From Nocardioides sp. JS614 (lineage in GTDB: Bacteria; Actinomycetota; Actinomycetes; Propionibacteriales; Nocardioidaceae), in contig NC_008699.1 in the NCBI RefSeq assembly GCF_000015265.1, forward strand, positions 1,240,001-1,304,000: a DNA stretch of 64,000 bases, read 5' to 3'. Numbering within the stretch: position 1 is the first letter of the stretch; each line of letters begins with the position of its first letter. The notes under the pieces were generated by a model. That model was not told the origin of the DNA and did not search any database. It was given only the letters and a program-made list of their open reading frames with translations. Position numbers and translations under genes: made by a program. This document shows positions 17,501 to 25,439 of the stretch, one piece after another.

Positions 17501-19279
17501 ATGACCCAGACCGTTGCGACCTTCTTCGGAGACGAGGAGTTCCCTGTCCGCTGGGAGGACGGCCAACAGGACCTCCTGTGGGTCCACGACGACCTGCACA
17601 TCCCCAACCCGGTCTCGCCGATGTACGCCGACATCGGCGGATGGTGGCTCAAGTGCGACTACATGTTCCGTCGGTTCGGGACACCCTTCGCCTCGGACTG
17701 GATCTCCAAGGTCGTCAACGGGTACGTCTACACCGCGGCGATCCCGGCGCAGCCCGGACTGTCGGCCGAGACGACCGAGTACGGCGCCCGCTACGTGCCT
17801 CGCGTCCCGGACAACGACGAGTACGCCGCGGAGATCGGTGGCTACCTCGGCTGGACGTTGCCCTACTACGCAGAGAACTTCCTGCACTGGTGGCGGGATC
17901 GTCTCGTGCCCGAGATGACGCGCAACTTCGAGCGCTTCGACGCCTACGACTACGAGTCCGCCAGCCTGGTCGAGCTCGCGATCCTCCTCGAGGACGCGAT
18001 CGACATGCACGACCGCCACTGGCAGATCCACTGGGTGCTCAACTTCGCCCAGTTCTCGTCCACCACGAACCTCAACGCCATCATCGCCGAGGTGAAGGGT
18101 GAGGGCGACCACTCCGACCTGATGGGTCGCCTGCAGAGCTCGCTGGAGAACCGCAACTGGGACTCCATCGAGGAGCTGTGGAAGATCAAGGAGCAGATCA
18201 GGAAGGATGGCGGACCGGTCGCCGATGCCTTCACGAGGGACACCGCGTCCGAGATCCGGGTGGCGCTGGAATCGACGCCCGAGGGCCAGGCCTTCCTGGC
18301 GAAGGAGATCGAGTCCTACCAGGCCGTCTTCGGGTACAAGTCGATGTACGCCCACGAGTTCTCTTTCAAGACCTGGCGGGAGGACCCCGCTCCGGTCCTG
18401 GAGTCGATCCGCAGCTACCTCGAGGCCGACTACGACTACCCGGCCGAGATCGCTGCGGTCGGCAAGGACCTCGAGGCGGCCAAGGCGGAGGCGGTCGACG
18501 GCGTCCAGGGCGAGGACCTCGACCGCCTCCGGAGCGCGCTCGACCTGAGCCTCCGGATGAACCCGCTGACACCCGACCACCACTTCTACATCGACCAAGG
18601 AACCAACGCCCGGGTCCGGCTGGTGCTGATCGCGATCGGCGAGATGCTGGTCGACCTCGGCAAGCTCGCCGACCCCGAGGACGTCATGTACCTGCGCTAC
18701 AACGAGCTGCGCACCCTCATGGCCGGCAGCAACGGGTTCGACGCCGAGGCACTGGTCGGTGACCGCCGTGACGAACGTGAGACCGCCTACGAGCTGCGCC
18801 CGCGCGACTGGTTGGGGACCGCGACCGAGGAGAACCTGGCGTTCCCGTACCTGGCGCTGTGGGCGTTCCCGGACAAGGTCTACCGCAAGCCGTCGGAGGT
18901 CGAGGGCGAGATCCAGGGCCTGGGAGCCTCGAAGGGAGTCATCGAGGGGACGGCCCGCGTCGTCCTCTCGCCCGAGCAGTTCAGCCAGGTGGAGCAGGGC
19001 GAGATCATCATCTGCCGGATGACCAGCCCGTCCTGGGTCGTTCTGTTCACGAAGATCGGGGGCCTCGTCACCGATGCCGGTGGCATGGCGTCGCACCCGG
19101 CGGTGGTCTCTCGTGAGTTCGGCATCCCGGCTGTCGTGGGGACCTCGGACGCGACCCGCAGGATCAAGACCGGTGACAAGATCCGCGTGAACGGGACGAC
19201 CGGCATGGTCCAGGTGCTCTCGGCCGACCAAGGTGAGAGCGCGGCGGACCGGGCTGCCCATGCGCGAGGTCAGCTGTGA
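17501..19279 (+). CDS. PEP-utilising enzyme, phosphohistidine swivel protein of a split dikinase
   Basis: 592-aa protein. The C-terminal swivelling domain has VTDAGGMASHPAVVSREFG with the phospho-acceptor His at about 532, then GIPAVVG and DKIRVNGTTG, as in PEP synthase, PPDK and rifampin phosphotransferase. The ATP-grasp domain is missing and is encoded by the next gene. The long N-terminal part (HIPNPVSPMYADIGGWWLKCDY) presumably binds the compound to be phosphorylated. The layout matches phenylphosphate synthase and, as I recall, HpeI/HpeH of Rhodococcus acetovanillone catabolism. ATG 17501 follows GGAGGGG. First gene of its operon. Confidence 0.85.
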   Translation: MTQTVATFFGDEEFPVRWEDGQQDLLWVHDDLHIPNPVSPMYADIGGWWLKCDYMFRRFGTPFASDWISKVVNGYVYTAAIPAQPGLSAETTEYGARYVPRVPDNDEYAAEIGGYLGWTLPYYAENFLHWWRDRLVPEMTRNFERFDAYDYESASLVELAILLEDAIDMHDRHWQIHWVLNFAQFSSTTNLNAIIAEVKGEGDHSDLMGRLQSSLENRNWDSIEELWKIKEQIRKDGGPVADAFTRDTASEIRVALESTPEGQAFLAKEIESYQAVFGYKSMYAHEFSFKTWREDPAPVLESIRSYLEADYDYPAEIAAVGKDLEAAKAEAVDGVQGEDLDRLRSALDLSLRMNPLTPDHHFYIDQGTNARVRLVLIAIGEMLVDLGKLADPEDVMYLRYNELRTLMAGSNGFDAEALVGDRRDERETAYELRPRDWLGTATEENLAFPYLALWAFPDKVYRKPSEVEGEIQGLGASKGVIEGTARVVLSPEQFSQVEQGEIIICRMTSPSWVVLFTKIGGLVTDAGGMASHPAVVSREFGIPAVVGTSDATRRIKTGDKIRVNGTTGMVQVLSADQGESAADRAAHARGQL

Positions 19280-20151
19280 GCACGGCGGTCCGACCGGAAG
19301 CATCCATTCGGAAGGACGCGTCCATGCCCGAGACCCCCCTCGTCCTCCCCTTCACCGACGCGCGATGCCGCGAGGTCGCGTTGTCGGGGGGCAAGGGCGC
19401 GAGCCTCGCCGCCATGACCCAGAACGGGCTCCCGGTGCCGCCCGGCTTCGTGATCACGTCGACCGCGTTCGGGGAGGCGGTGGATGCGGGGAGGCTCTTG
19501 GGCTGCCTCGAGGTCCGAGACCTGGAGGGCGCCCGTGCCGTCGTGGCGGAGACCGAGCCGCCCGTCGAGCTGGTGAGGGCCGCCTACGACGAGCTACCGC
19601 GAGGCACCTCCGTGGCGGTGCGGTCCTCGGCCTGCGCCGAGGACGGGAACGACGCGTCGTACGCGGGCCAGCAGGAGACCTACCTGTTCGTCGAGTCGTT
19701 GGACGACGTGCTGGAGAAGGTGGTGGACTGCTGGCTCTCCTTCTTCTCCGATCGTGCGCTGTTCTATCGCGAGCACAAGGGAGACCTGCAGGACATCTCC
19801 ATGGCCGTCGTCGTCCAGCAGATGGTCGACGCGGAGAAGGCGGGTGTCATGTTCACCGTCGACCCGGTGAACCACCGCCGGGACCGCATCGTCGTCGAGG
19901 CCGCCCGCGGCGTCGGGGAGCACGTCGTCTCCGGCGAGGTCACCCCCGACTACTACACGCTGGACCGGCAGGGAACGCTGAAGAAGGCGCGGGTCGTCGA
20001 CGAACAGGTCCTCTCGGAGGCCGAGCTGGCCGAGCTCGCGCGGCTGGGGCTCCACCTCGCGGAGCTGAACGGCTGCCCCCAGGACATCGAGTGGGCCTAC
20101 GACTCCACCGGCCTCTACATGCTGCAGTCGCGGCCCGTCACGACGCTCTAG
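19276..20151 (+). CDS. PEP/pyruvate-binding ATP-grasp protein of a split dikinase
   Basis: 291-aa ATP-grasp domain like the N-terminal part of PEP synthase: GGKGASLAAM near the start, VAVRSSACAEDGNDASYAGQQ, AGVMFTVDPVNH, and the closing DIEWAYDSTGLYMLQSRPVT. It should phosphorylate the His of the preceding protein with ATP, releasing AMP and phosphate or pyrophosphate. GTG 19276 overlaps the upstream TGA (GTGA). ATG 19324, with GGAAGGA 8 nt before it, is an equally good start and would give 275 aa. Confidence 0.87.
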   Translation: MSTAVRPEASIRKDASMPETPLVLPFTDARCREVALSGGKGASLAAMTQNGLPVPPGFVITSTAFGEAVDAGRLLGCLEVRDLEGARAVVAETEPPVELVRAAYDELPRGTSVAVRSSACAEDGNDASYAGQQETYLFVESLDDVLEKVVDCWLSFFSDRALFYREHKGDLQDISMAVVVQQMVDAEKAGVMFTVDPVNHRRDRIVVEAARGVGEHVVSGEVTPDYYTLDRQGTLKKARVVDEQVLSEAELAELARLGLHLAELNGCPQDIEWAYDSTGLYMLQSRPVTTL

Positions 20152-20193
20152 CGACCACCTGATGTCCATGGGCGGAGCCGGGGAGGCCGGCCA

Positions 20194-21036
20194 GTGAGGT
20201 ACGTGACCTACGAGTCTCCGGAAGGCCGCGGTCGCCGGGTCGGGTACCTCGACGGCGACGCCGTGGTCGATGCCGGGTTCGACGGCGACATGGTCGCGTT
20301 CATCGAGGCCGGGGCACCGGTCGGGACCACCCGGGGTGTCGCGAACGCGGTGCTGCGGGCACCCTTGCGGCCACGCACGCTGCGTGACTTCCTCGCCTTC
20401 GAGGGCCATCTACTCAACGTCTTCCCGGCCCTCGGCAAGGCGATACCGGAGGAGTGGTACCGGCTTCCGGCCTACTACAAGGGACTACCGGACACCGTGA
20501 TCGGACCGGAGGACGAGATCCCGTGGCCGGCGTACACCCAGCGGCTCGACCACGAGCTCGAGCTCGCCGCGGTCATCGGCCGTCCGGGGAAGGACATCAC
20601 CGAGGACAACGCCCTCGACCACGTCTTCGGCTACACGATCTGGAACGACCTCTCCGCGCGTGACGTCCAGGCGGGCGAGCTGCCGGTGGGGATGGGTCCG
20701 GGCAAGGCGAAGGACTGGGACGGCTCGAACGTCCTCGGCCCCTGCATCGTCACCGCCGACGAGGTCGACCCGCACGACATCGAGCTCGAGGTCCGCGTCA
20801 ACGGCGAGCGTTGGGGCGGCGCCAACACCCGGGACATGCACCATACGTTCGAGTCGATGATCGTCTACGCATCCCAGGCGCTGATGCTCCGACCCGGCGA
20901 GGTGCTCGGCTCCGGCACGGCCACCGGGGGCAGCGGCGTGGAGCTGGGTCGCTGGCTCGCCCCCGCCGACACGGTCGAGATGGAGGCCTCCGGCATCGGA
21001 GTACTCCGCAACGTCGTCGGGCACCGACCGGCCTGA
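20194..21036 (+). CDS. Fumarylacetoacetate hydrolase (FAH) family protein
   Basis: 280-aa FAH-fold enzyme. Metal ligands are in LDHELELAAVIG (E121, E123) and NDLSARD (D152). Further landmarks are GPCIVTADEV, the FESMIVYASQ helix and the GSGTATGGSG loop. The family cleaves C-C bonds in beta-diketo acids, or decarboxylates/hydrates meta-cleavage products. A C-C hydrolase or 2-oxo-enoate hydratase step fits an aromatic-type pathway. GTG 20194 follows GGGGAGG by 7 nt. It lies 42 bp after the ATP-grasp gene. Confidence 0.88.
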   Translation: MRYVTYESPEGRGRRVGYLDGDAVVDAGFDGDMVAFIEAGAPVGTTRGVANAVLRAPLRPRTLRDFLAFEGHLLNVFPALGKAIPEEWYRLPAYYKGLPDTVIGPEDEIPWPAYTQRLDHELELAAVIGRPGKDITEDNALDHVFGYTIWNDLSARDVQAGELPVGMGPGKAKDWDGSNVLGPCIVTADEVDPHDIELEVRVNGERWGGANTRDMHHTFESMIVYASQALMLRPGEVLGSGTATGGSGVELGRWLAPADTVEMEASGIGVLRNVVGHRPA

Positions 21037-21083
21037 CCCGAGATCACCACACCCATCCATCGAAGGAAGTAGAGGGAACGCAC

Positions 21084-21377
21084 ATGGCATTCGTCGTAGC
21101 CGCCATCTGGAAGGCCAAGGAGGGCGAGCAGAAGCGGGTCGAGGACGTCATCCGGAAGATGACACCGCTCTCTCGTGGCGAGGAGGCCAACCTCTTCTAC
21201 CAGGCACAGGTCTCTCCCGAGGACCCGCGCACCTTCTTCCTCTACGAGCAGTACGTCGACGAAGCCGGCTACGAGGCGCACAAGGCCACGCCGTATTTCC
21301 AGGAGAACGTGTTCGGCTACATCCTCGAGTTCCTCGAGGAGCGATCGGTGCAGACCTACACCACCATCGATGACTGA
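21084..21377 (+). CDS. Small ABM-type dimeric alpha+beta barrel protein (putative quinol monooxygenase)
   Basis: 97-aa protein of the antibiotic-biosynthesis-monooxygenase/YgiN fold: VAAIWKAKEGEQKRVEDVI, then FYQAQVSPEDPRTFFLYEQYVDEAGYEAHK. Members act as cofactor-free quinol monooxygenases or small isomerase-like dimers. It lies between the FAH-family and aldehyde dehydrogenase genes and has a GAAGGAAGTAGAGGGA ribosome region. An adjacent quinol monooxygenase would support a hydroxylated aromatic intermediate, though this fold is too general to be sure. Confidence 0.75.
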   Translation: MAFVVAAIWKAKEGEQKRVEDVIRKMTPLSRGEEANLFYQAQVSPEDPRTFFLYEQYVDEAGYEAHKATPYFQENVFGYILEFLEERSVQTYTTIDD

Positions 21378-21421
21378 GGTCCGGCGGGCGCCGGCCGGGC
21401 TCGACAAGAGGAGCCCTCGCC

Positions 21422-22807
21422 ATGACCGCTGACCCGATCATCACCGTCGACCCCGCGACCGGCCGCGAGCTGCGTCGCTACGAGGTCATGACGGACACCG
21501 ACATCGAGGGCGTGCTCGCCCAGGTGACCGCGGCCCAGAGCCTCTGGGCCGGCTCGTCCGTCGAGATCCGCACCGGGGTGCTCCTCCGGGCGGCCGGGAT
21601 CCTGCGGGATCGGGCCGCCGAGCTCGGCGCCCTCGCGACCGCCGAGATGGGCAAGCCGATAACGGAGGCGATCGCGGAGGTCGAGAAGTGTGCGTGGGTG
21701 TGCGAGTACTACGCCGAGACCTCGCCCGGGCAGCTGGCGGACGAAGAGGTCTCCGCCGCCGGGTCCCGCAGCTTCATCCGTTACGAGCCACTCGGCACGG
21801 TGCTGGCGATCATGCCGTGGAACTACCCGTTCTGGCAGGTGTTCCGCTTCGTCGCGCCCACGCTCGCCGCGGGCAACGCGGGAATCCTCAAGCACTCGCC
21901 CAACGTGACCGGGGTCGCGCTCGCCATCGAGCAGGTGCTCACCCAGGCGGGCCTCCCGGCTGGCGTCTTCCGCACCCTTCTCGTGGCCGAGGCTGAGGTG
22001 CCCAGGGTCGTGGACGGACTCATCCAGGACGATCGCGTTGCTGCGGTGACCCTGACCGGCAGCAACAGGGCGGGAGCGAGCGTCGCCGCGAGTGCCGGTC
22101 GCGCCGCCAAGAAGACCGTCCTGGAGCTCGGGGGATCCGACCCGTTCGTCGTGCTCGCCGACGCCGATCTGGATGTCGTCGTTCCCAAGGCGGTGGCGGG
22201 GCGCTTCCTCAATACCGGCCAGTCGTGCCTGTGTGCCAAGAGGTTCATCGTGCACGAGTCGCTGGCAGGCGAGTTCGCTCGACGTTTCACCGCCGCGGTG
22301 GAAGACCTGGCGATCGGACCGCCGGGCGAGGAAGGCACCAGGATCGGGCCGCTCGCCCGGGCTGATCTGGCGGAGAACCTCGGGCGCCAGGTCGACGAGT
22401 CGGTCGCGGCCGGCGCGGTCGTCCTCACGGGCGGCAAGCGGCTGGACCGGGGACCGGCCTGGTACGCCCCCACCGTCCTGGTGAACGTCACGCCCGACAT
22501 GCCGGTCATGGCCGAAGAGACCTTCGGCCCGGCAGCAGCGGTCGTCGAGTTCGCCACAGATGACGAGGCGGTGGCGCTCGCGAACGCGACCCCGTACGGC
22601 CTCGGGGCCAGCGTCTGGTCCGCGGATGCCGGCCACGCGCTCGAGGTCGGTTCGCGGATCAGCTCCGGCGCGCTCTTCGTCAACGCCACCACCGCATCCG
22701 ACCCGCGGCTGCCCTTCGGGGGGGTGAAGCAGAGCGGCTACGGTCGCGAGCTGGGTCCACTCGGCGCACGCGAGTTCACCAACATCCGCACCGTCGTCAT
22801 CGGGTGA
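21422..22807 (+). CDS. NAD(P)-dependent aldehyde dehydrogenase (succinate-semialdehyde dehydrogenase-like)
   Basis: 461-aa aldehyde dehydrogenase. The conserved MPWNYPFWQVFR, the Glu motif LELGGSDPFVV (E235) and the catalytic Cys in NTGQSCLCAKRF (C269) are all present. Length and the IMPWNYPF segment place it with short succinate-semialdehyde dehydrogenase types; substrate range in this group is broad. It probably oxidises an aldehyde from the alcohol dehydrogenase or an aldol cleavage step to the acid. Last gene of the dikinase operon; a REP-like repeat follows its stop. Confidence 0.9.
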   Translation: MTADPIITVDPATGRELRRYEVMTDTDIEGVLAQVTAAQSLWAGSSVEIRTGVLLRAAGILRDRAAELGALATAEMGKPITEAIAEVEKCAWVCEYYAETSPGQLADEEVSAAGSRSFIRYEPLGTVLAIMPWNYPFWQVFRFVAPTLAAGNAGILKHSPNVTGVALAIEQVLTQAGLPAGVFRTLLVAEAEVPRVVDGLIQDDRVAAVTLTGSNRAGASVAASAGRAAKKTVLELGGSDPFVVLADADLDVVVPKAVAGRFLNTGQSCLCAKRFIVHESLAGEFARRFTAAVEDLAIGPPGEEGTRIGPLARADLAENLGRQVDESVAAGAVVLTGGKRLDRGPAWYAPTVLVNVTPDMPVMAEETFGPAAAVVEFATDDEAVALANATPYGLGASVWSADAGHALEVGSRISSGALFVNATTASDPRLPFGGVKQSGYGRELGPLGAREFTNIRTVVIG

Positions 22808-22872
22808 ACCCGACCCGGCGTACCGCCCCACGTGCGGTGCCACCGGCCTCCCGGGTGCCCCCTGACCGCGGA

Positions 22873-22951
22873 CTGTTGGGCCGAAGCTGGAACCTCTGGC
22901 CCGAAGTTTCGGCCCAACAGTTCCGGTTTCCCCGGTTCACCGGGGAAACCG
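22873..22951. repeat. REP-like palindromic element, copy 1
   Basis: Two nested inverted repeats lie between convergent genes. One has 13-nt arms (CTGTTGGGCCGAA at 22873 and its complement ending at 22921 or so). The second is a perfect hairpin at 22925-22950 (12-bp arms, GGTTTCCCCGGT). The same units recur at 43011 and 46604 in the other order. It may act as a two-way terminator. Confidence 0.85.
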
Positions 22952-22968
22952 ACTCCCCGCGCCGGCCC

Positions 22969-24243
22969 TCAGGGGGTCAGCCGGGTCAGGTCGCGCGGGA
23001 ACAGCGTCACCTCGCGGATGTTCGCGACCCCGGTGAGCCGGGCCGTCCACCGCTCCAGGCCAATCGCGAACCCGCCGTGCGGCGGCATGCCGTGCTCGAA
23101 GGCCTGGAGGTACGGCGCGTACGCCGCCGGGTCCTCGCCCCGGGCGCGGATCGCGGCGTCGTACTCCGAGGGCCGGTGCAGGCGCTGCCCCCCGGTGACC
23201 AGCTCGAGCCCGCGGAACAGCAGGTCGAAGCTGTTCGACCACCTCTCCTCGCCCGGCCACGGGTGCGTGTAGAACGGTCGCTTCGCCATCGGGTAGCCCT
23301 CGACGGCCACGAAGTCGCTGCCGTGCTCGGTGAGCGCCCAGGCGCCGATCGCCCGCTCGTGCTCGGGCGCCAGGTCGGGCTCGTCCTCGGGGGCACCGAC
23401 CAGTGCCAGCGCGTCGCGGAAGTGCAGGACCGGGATCTCCTCGGGAACGACCGGTATCGCCGCGCCGGACCGTTCCACCGCGGCGCCGACGTGCTCGTGC
23501 ACCGCCGCGACCATCCCGGCGAGCACGTCGCGCAGCACCGACAGCACGTCGCGGTGGTCGCGGACGAAGCCGAGCTCGACGTCGAGCGAGACGTACTCCG
23601 CCAGGTGCCGCACCGTGTCGTGCGGCTCGGCGCGGAACACCGGGCCGACCTCGTAGACCCGCTCGAAGACGCCGACCAGCTGCTGCTTGTAGAACTGCGG
23701 GCTCTGGGCCAGGTACGCCGGCCGCCCGAAGTAGTCGACCTCGAACACGTTCGCCCCCGACTCGGTCGCCGACGCCACGAACTTCGGGGTCTGGACCTCG
23801 GTGAAGCCGGCGGCGTCGAGGGTCGCGCGGAAGCCCCGGACCGACGCCGCGGCCAGCTCCCACCGGGCCCGCTGCCGCGGGTGTCGCCAGGTCACCGGCG
23901 CGTGGTCGAGCAGGGTCGGCAGCACGACGTCCAGGCCGGGGCGCCACAGCTCCACCGGTGGGGTCGCGGCCGGCTCGGTCAGCGCGGTGACGACCGGGTC
24001 GGTCAGCTCCATCCCGCCCGGCGCCTGGGCGTTCGCGGTCGCGGTGCCGACCACCTCGACGGTCGTCTCCTCGGGCGGCACGGCCGAGCCGTCGCGGACC
24101 ACGACCTGGGCCAGGCCGCTGCGGTCGCGGACCACCAGGAAGGTCAGCGCGGACAGCTCACGACGCCGGTGCACCCAGCCTTGGAGCCGCACGGTCGAGC
24201 CGGGCGTCGCGGCGGGCAGGTCGGAACAGAGCGTGCGGTGCAT
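22969..24243 (-). CDS. aspS2: Aspartyl-tRNA synthetase, archaeal/non-discriminating type
   Basis: 424-aa class IIb synthetase. An N-terminal OB fold (VRLQGWVHRRRELSALTFLVV) binds the anticodon. The catalytic core has QSPQFYKQQL, motif 2 VFRAEPHDTVRHLAEY and motif 3 GGFAIGLERWTARLTG with NIREVTLFPRD. The bacterial GAD insertion is absent, so it is much shorter than standard bacterial AspRS (about 590 aa). Such enzymes charge tRNA-Asp and sometimes tRNA-Asn. It is presumably additional to a housekeeping AspRS elsewhere. ATG 24243 follows CTGGAGGT, which is buried in the leader hairpin of a T-box-like element. Confidence 0.88.
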   Translation of the reverse strand: MHRTLCSDLPAATPGSTVRLQGWVHRRRELSALTFLVVRDRSGLAQVVVRDGSAVPPEETTVEVVGTATANAQAPGGMELTDPVVTALTEPAATPPVELWRPGLDVVLPTLLDHAPVTWRHPRQRARWELAAASVRGFRATLDAAGFTEVQTPKFVASATESGANVFEVDYFGRPAYLAQSPQFYKQQLVGVFERVYEVGPVFRAEPHDTVRHLAEYVSLDVELGFVRDHRDVLSVLRDVLAGMVAAVHEHVGAAVERSGAAIPVVPEEIPVLHFRDALALVGAPEDEPDLAPEHERAIGAWALTEHGSDFVAVEGYPMAKRPFYTHPWPGEERWSNSFDLLFRGLELVTGGQRLHRPSEYDAAIRARGEDPAAYAPYLQAFEHGMPPHGGFAIGLERWTARLTGVANIREVTLFPRDLTRLTP

Positions 24244-24400
24244 GACTACCTCCAGTTGCGGTGAAGCCCTGGAGGTGTGGGCGGGGGCAAGGTCGCGGTG
24301 CCACCACACCTTCGCCGATTGCCCGTCGCCGGGTCCCGGCCTCTCGTCGGTACGCCGATCCGCGCGGGCCGTGCTGTCACGAGGGTCGTCACGCCTCACC
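24244..24400 (-). promoter_or_regulatory. Translational T-box-like leader of the AspRS gene
   Basis: On the minus strand GGTGGCACCGCGACC (24305-24291) matches the T-box bulge consensus GGTGGNACCGCG. The variable base makes TGGC, which pairs with the GCCA end of tRNA-Asp (discriminator G73); the ileS T-box in this window has TGGT for ACCA. Downstream, ACCTCCAG (24276-24269) is perfectly complementary to CTGGAGGT (24255-24248), the ribosome site, so uncharged tRNA would free translation. A GAC triplet at 24378-24376, in context GTGACAGC, is a plausible specifier codon. Confidence 0.75.
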
Positions 24401-24455
24401 CGGCCACGTCGATCGTAGGTCGGCACGGCGCCGGGGCGCCAACCGATTGTCGCCG

Positions 24456-24461
24456 TACCCT
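24456..24461 (+). promoter_or_regulatory. -10 box TACCCT of a leaderless transcript
   Basis: TACCCT lies 6 bp before GTG 24468, the spacing expected when transcription begins at the start codon. No ribosome site precedes the gene. Confidence 0.5.
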
Positions 24462-24467
24462 CGACGG

Positions 24468-25421
24468 GTGCTGGTCCACCTCCGCCTCACCGTGCCGGCG
24501 GACCTGTCCGGCCCGGTCCGCACGCTGCTGCTCGAGCACGCGTGCACCACCAACATCACCGTGGCCGCGGGCGCGTGCCTGCAGCCCGAGGGCGACCTCG
24601 TGGAGTGCGACGTGGCCCGGGAGCAGGCCGGCCAACTGCTCGACGAGCTCGACCGGCTCGGGCTCGACGAGACCGGCGGCATCGTGATCACGACGCCGAC
24701 GGGGACGCCGTTCGCGGCGGCCCGCCGGCTCGAGGCCGCCGCTCCGGGCCATCCCGACGACGCCGTGATCTGGGAGTCGGTCGAGGCGCAGGCCGAGTCG
24801 GGGGCGGTGCCGACCGTGTCCTACCTGGTGTTCCTGGTGATCGCGGTCGCGCTCGCGTCGATCGCGGTGATCACCGACTCCGCGGTGCTCGTGGTCGGCG
24901 CGATGGTCGTCGGCCCGGAGTTCAGTGCGATCGCTGCCGCCTGCGCCGGCCTGGTGCTCGGCCGCTGGGGACTGGTCGGGCGCAGCCTGCGGCTGCTGGT
25001 GCTCTCGTTCGTGTTCGCGATCGCGGCGGTCGCGCTGTTCGCCCTGCTCGGCACCTGGGCCGGGGTGATCACCGCCGCGGACGTCACCCGCCCGCGGCCC
25101 AACACCGGGTTCATCTGGCACCCCGATCTGTGGTCGTTCGTGGTCGCGCTGCTGGCCGGCGCCGCCGGCGCGCTGGCCCTGGCCATCGAGAAGACCGCCA
25201 CCATGGTCGGCGTCTTCATCAGCGTCACGACCGTGCCGGCCGCCGGCAACCTCGCACTCGGCCTCGCGGTCGGTGAGCCCGGCGAGATCGTCGGATCTCT
25301 CGCCCAGCTCGGCGCCAACATCGGCGGCATGATCGTCTCCGGCACGCTGCTGCTCGCGGTGGTGCGGGTCGCGTGGCCGTGGCTCACCGCGCGCAGCGAG
25401 CGGCTGCTCGGCACCCGGTGA
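24468..25421 (+). CDS. DUF389 family membrane protein
   Basis: 317-aa protein. A soluble N-terminal domain of about 110 residues (LVHLRLTVPADLSGPVRTLL, then TPTGTPFAAARRL) is followed by about six membrane helices with the family signature TDSAVLVVGAMVVGPEFSAIAA and a second conserved segment EKTATMVGVFISVTTVPAAGN. Function of DUF389 proteins is unknown; transport is often supposed. GTG 24468 appears leaderless. Divergent from the AspRS leader. Confidence 0.85.
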   Translation: MLVHLRLTVPADLSGPVRTLLLEHACTTNITVAAGACLQPEGDLVECDVAREQAGQLLDELDRLGLDETGGIVITTPTGTPFAAARRLEAAAPGHPDDAVIWESVEAQAESGAVPTVSYLVFLVIAVALASIAVITDSAVLVVGAMVVGPEFSAIAAACAGLVLGRWGLVGRSLRLLVLSFVFAIAAVALFALLGTWAGVITAADVTRPRPNTGFIWHPDLWSFVVALLAGAAGALALAIEKTATMVGVFISVTTVPAAGNLALGLAVGEPGEIVGSLAQLGANIGGMIVSGTLLLAVVRVAWPWLTARSERLLGTR

Positions 25422-25439
25422 CGCGGGCGGGATCCTGGC

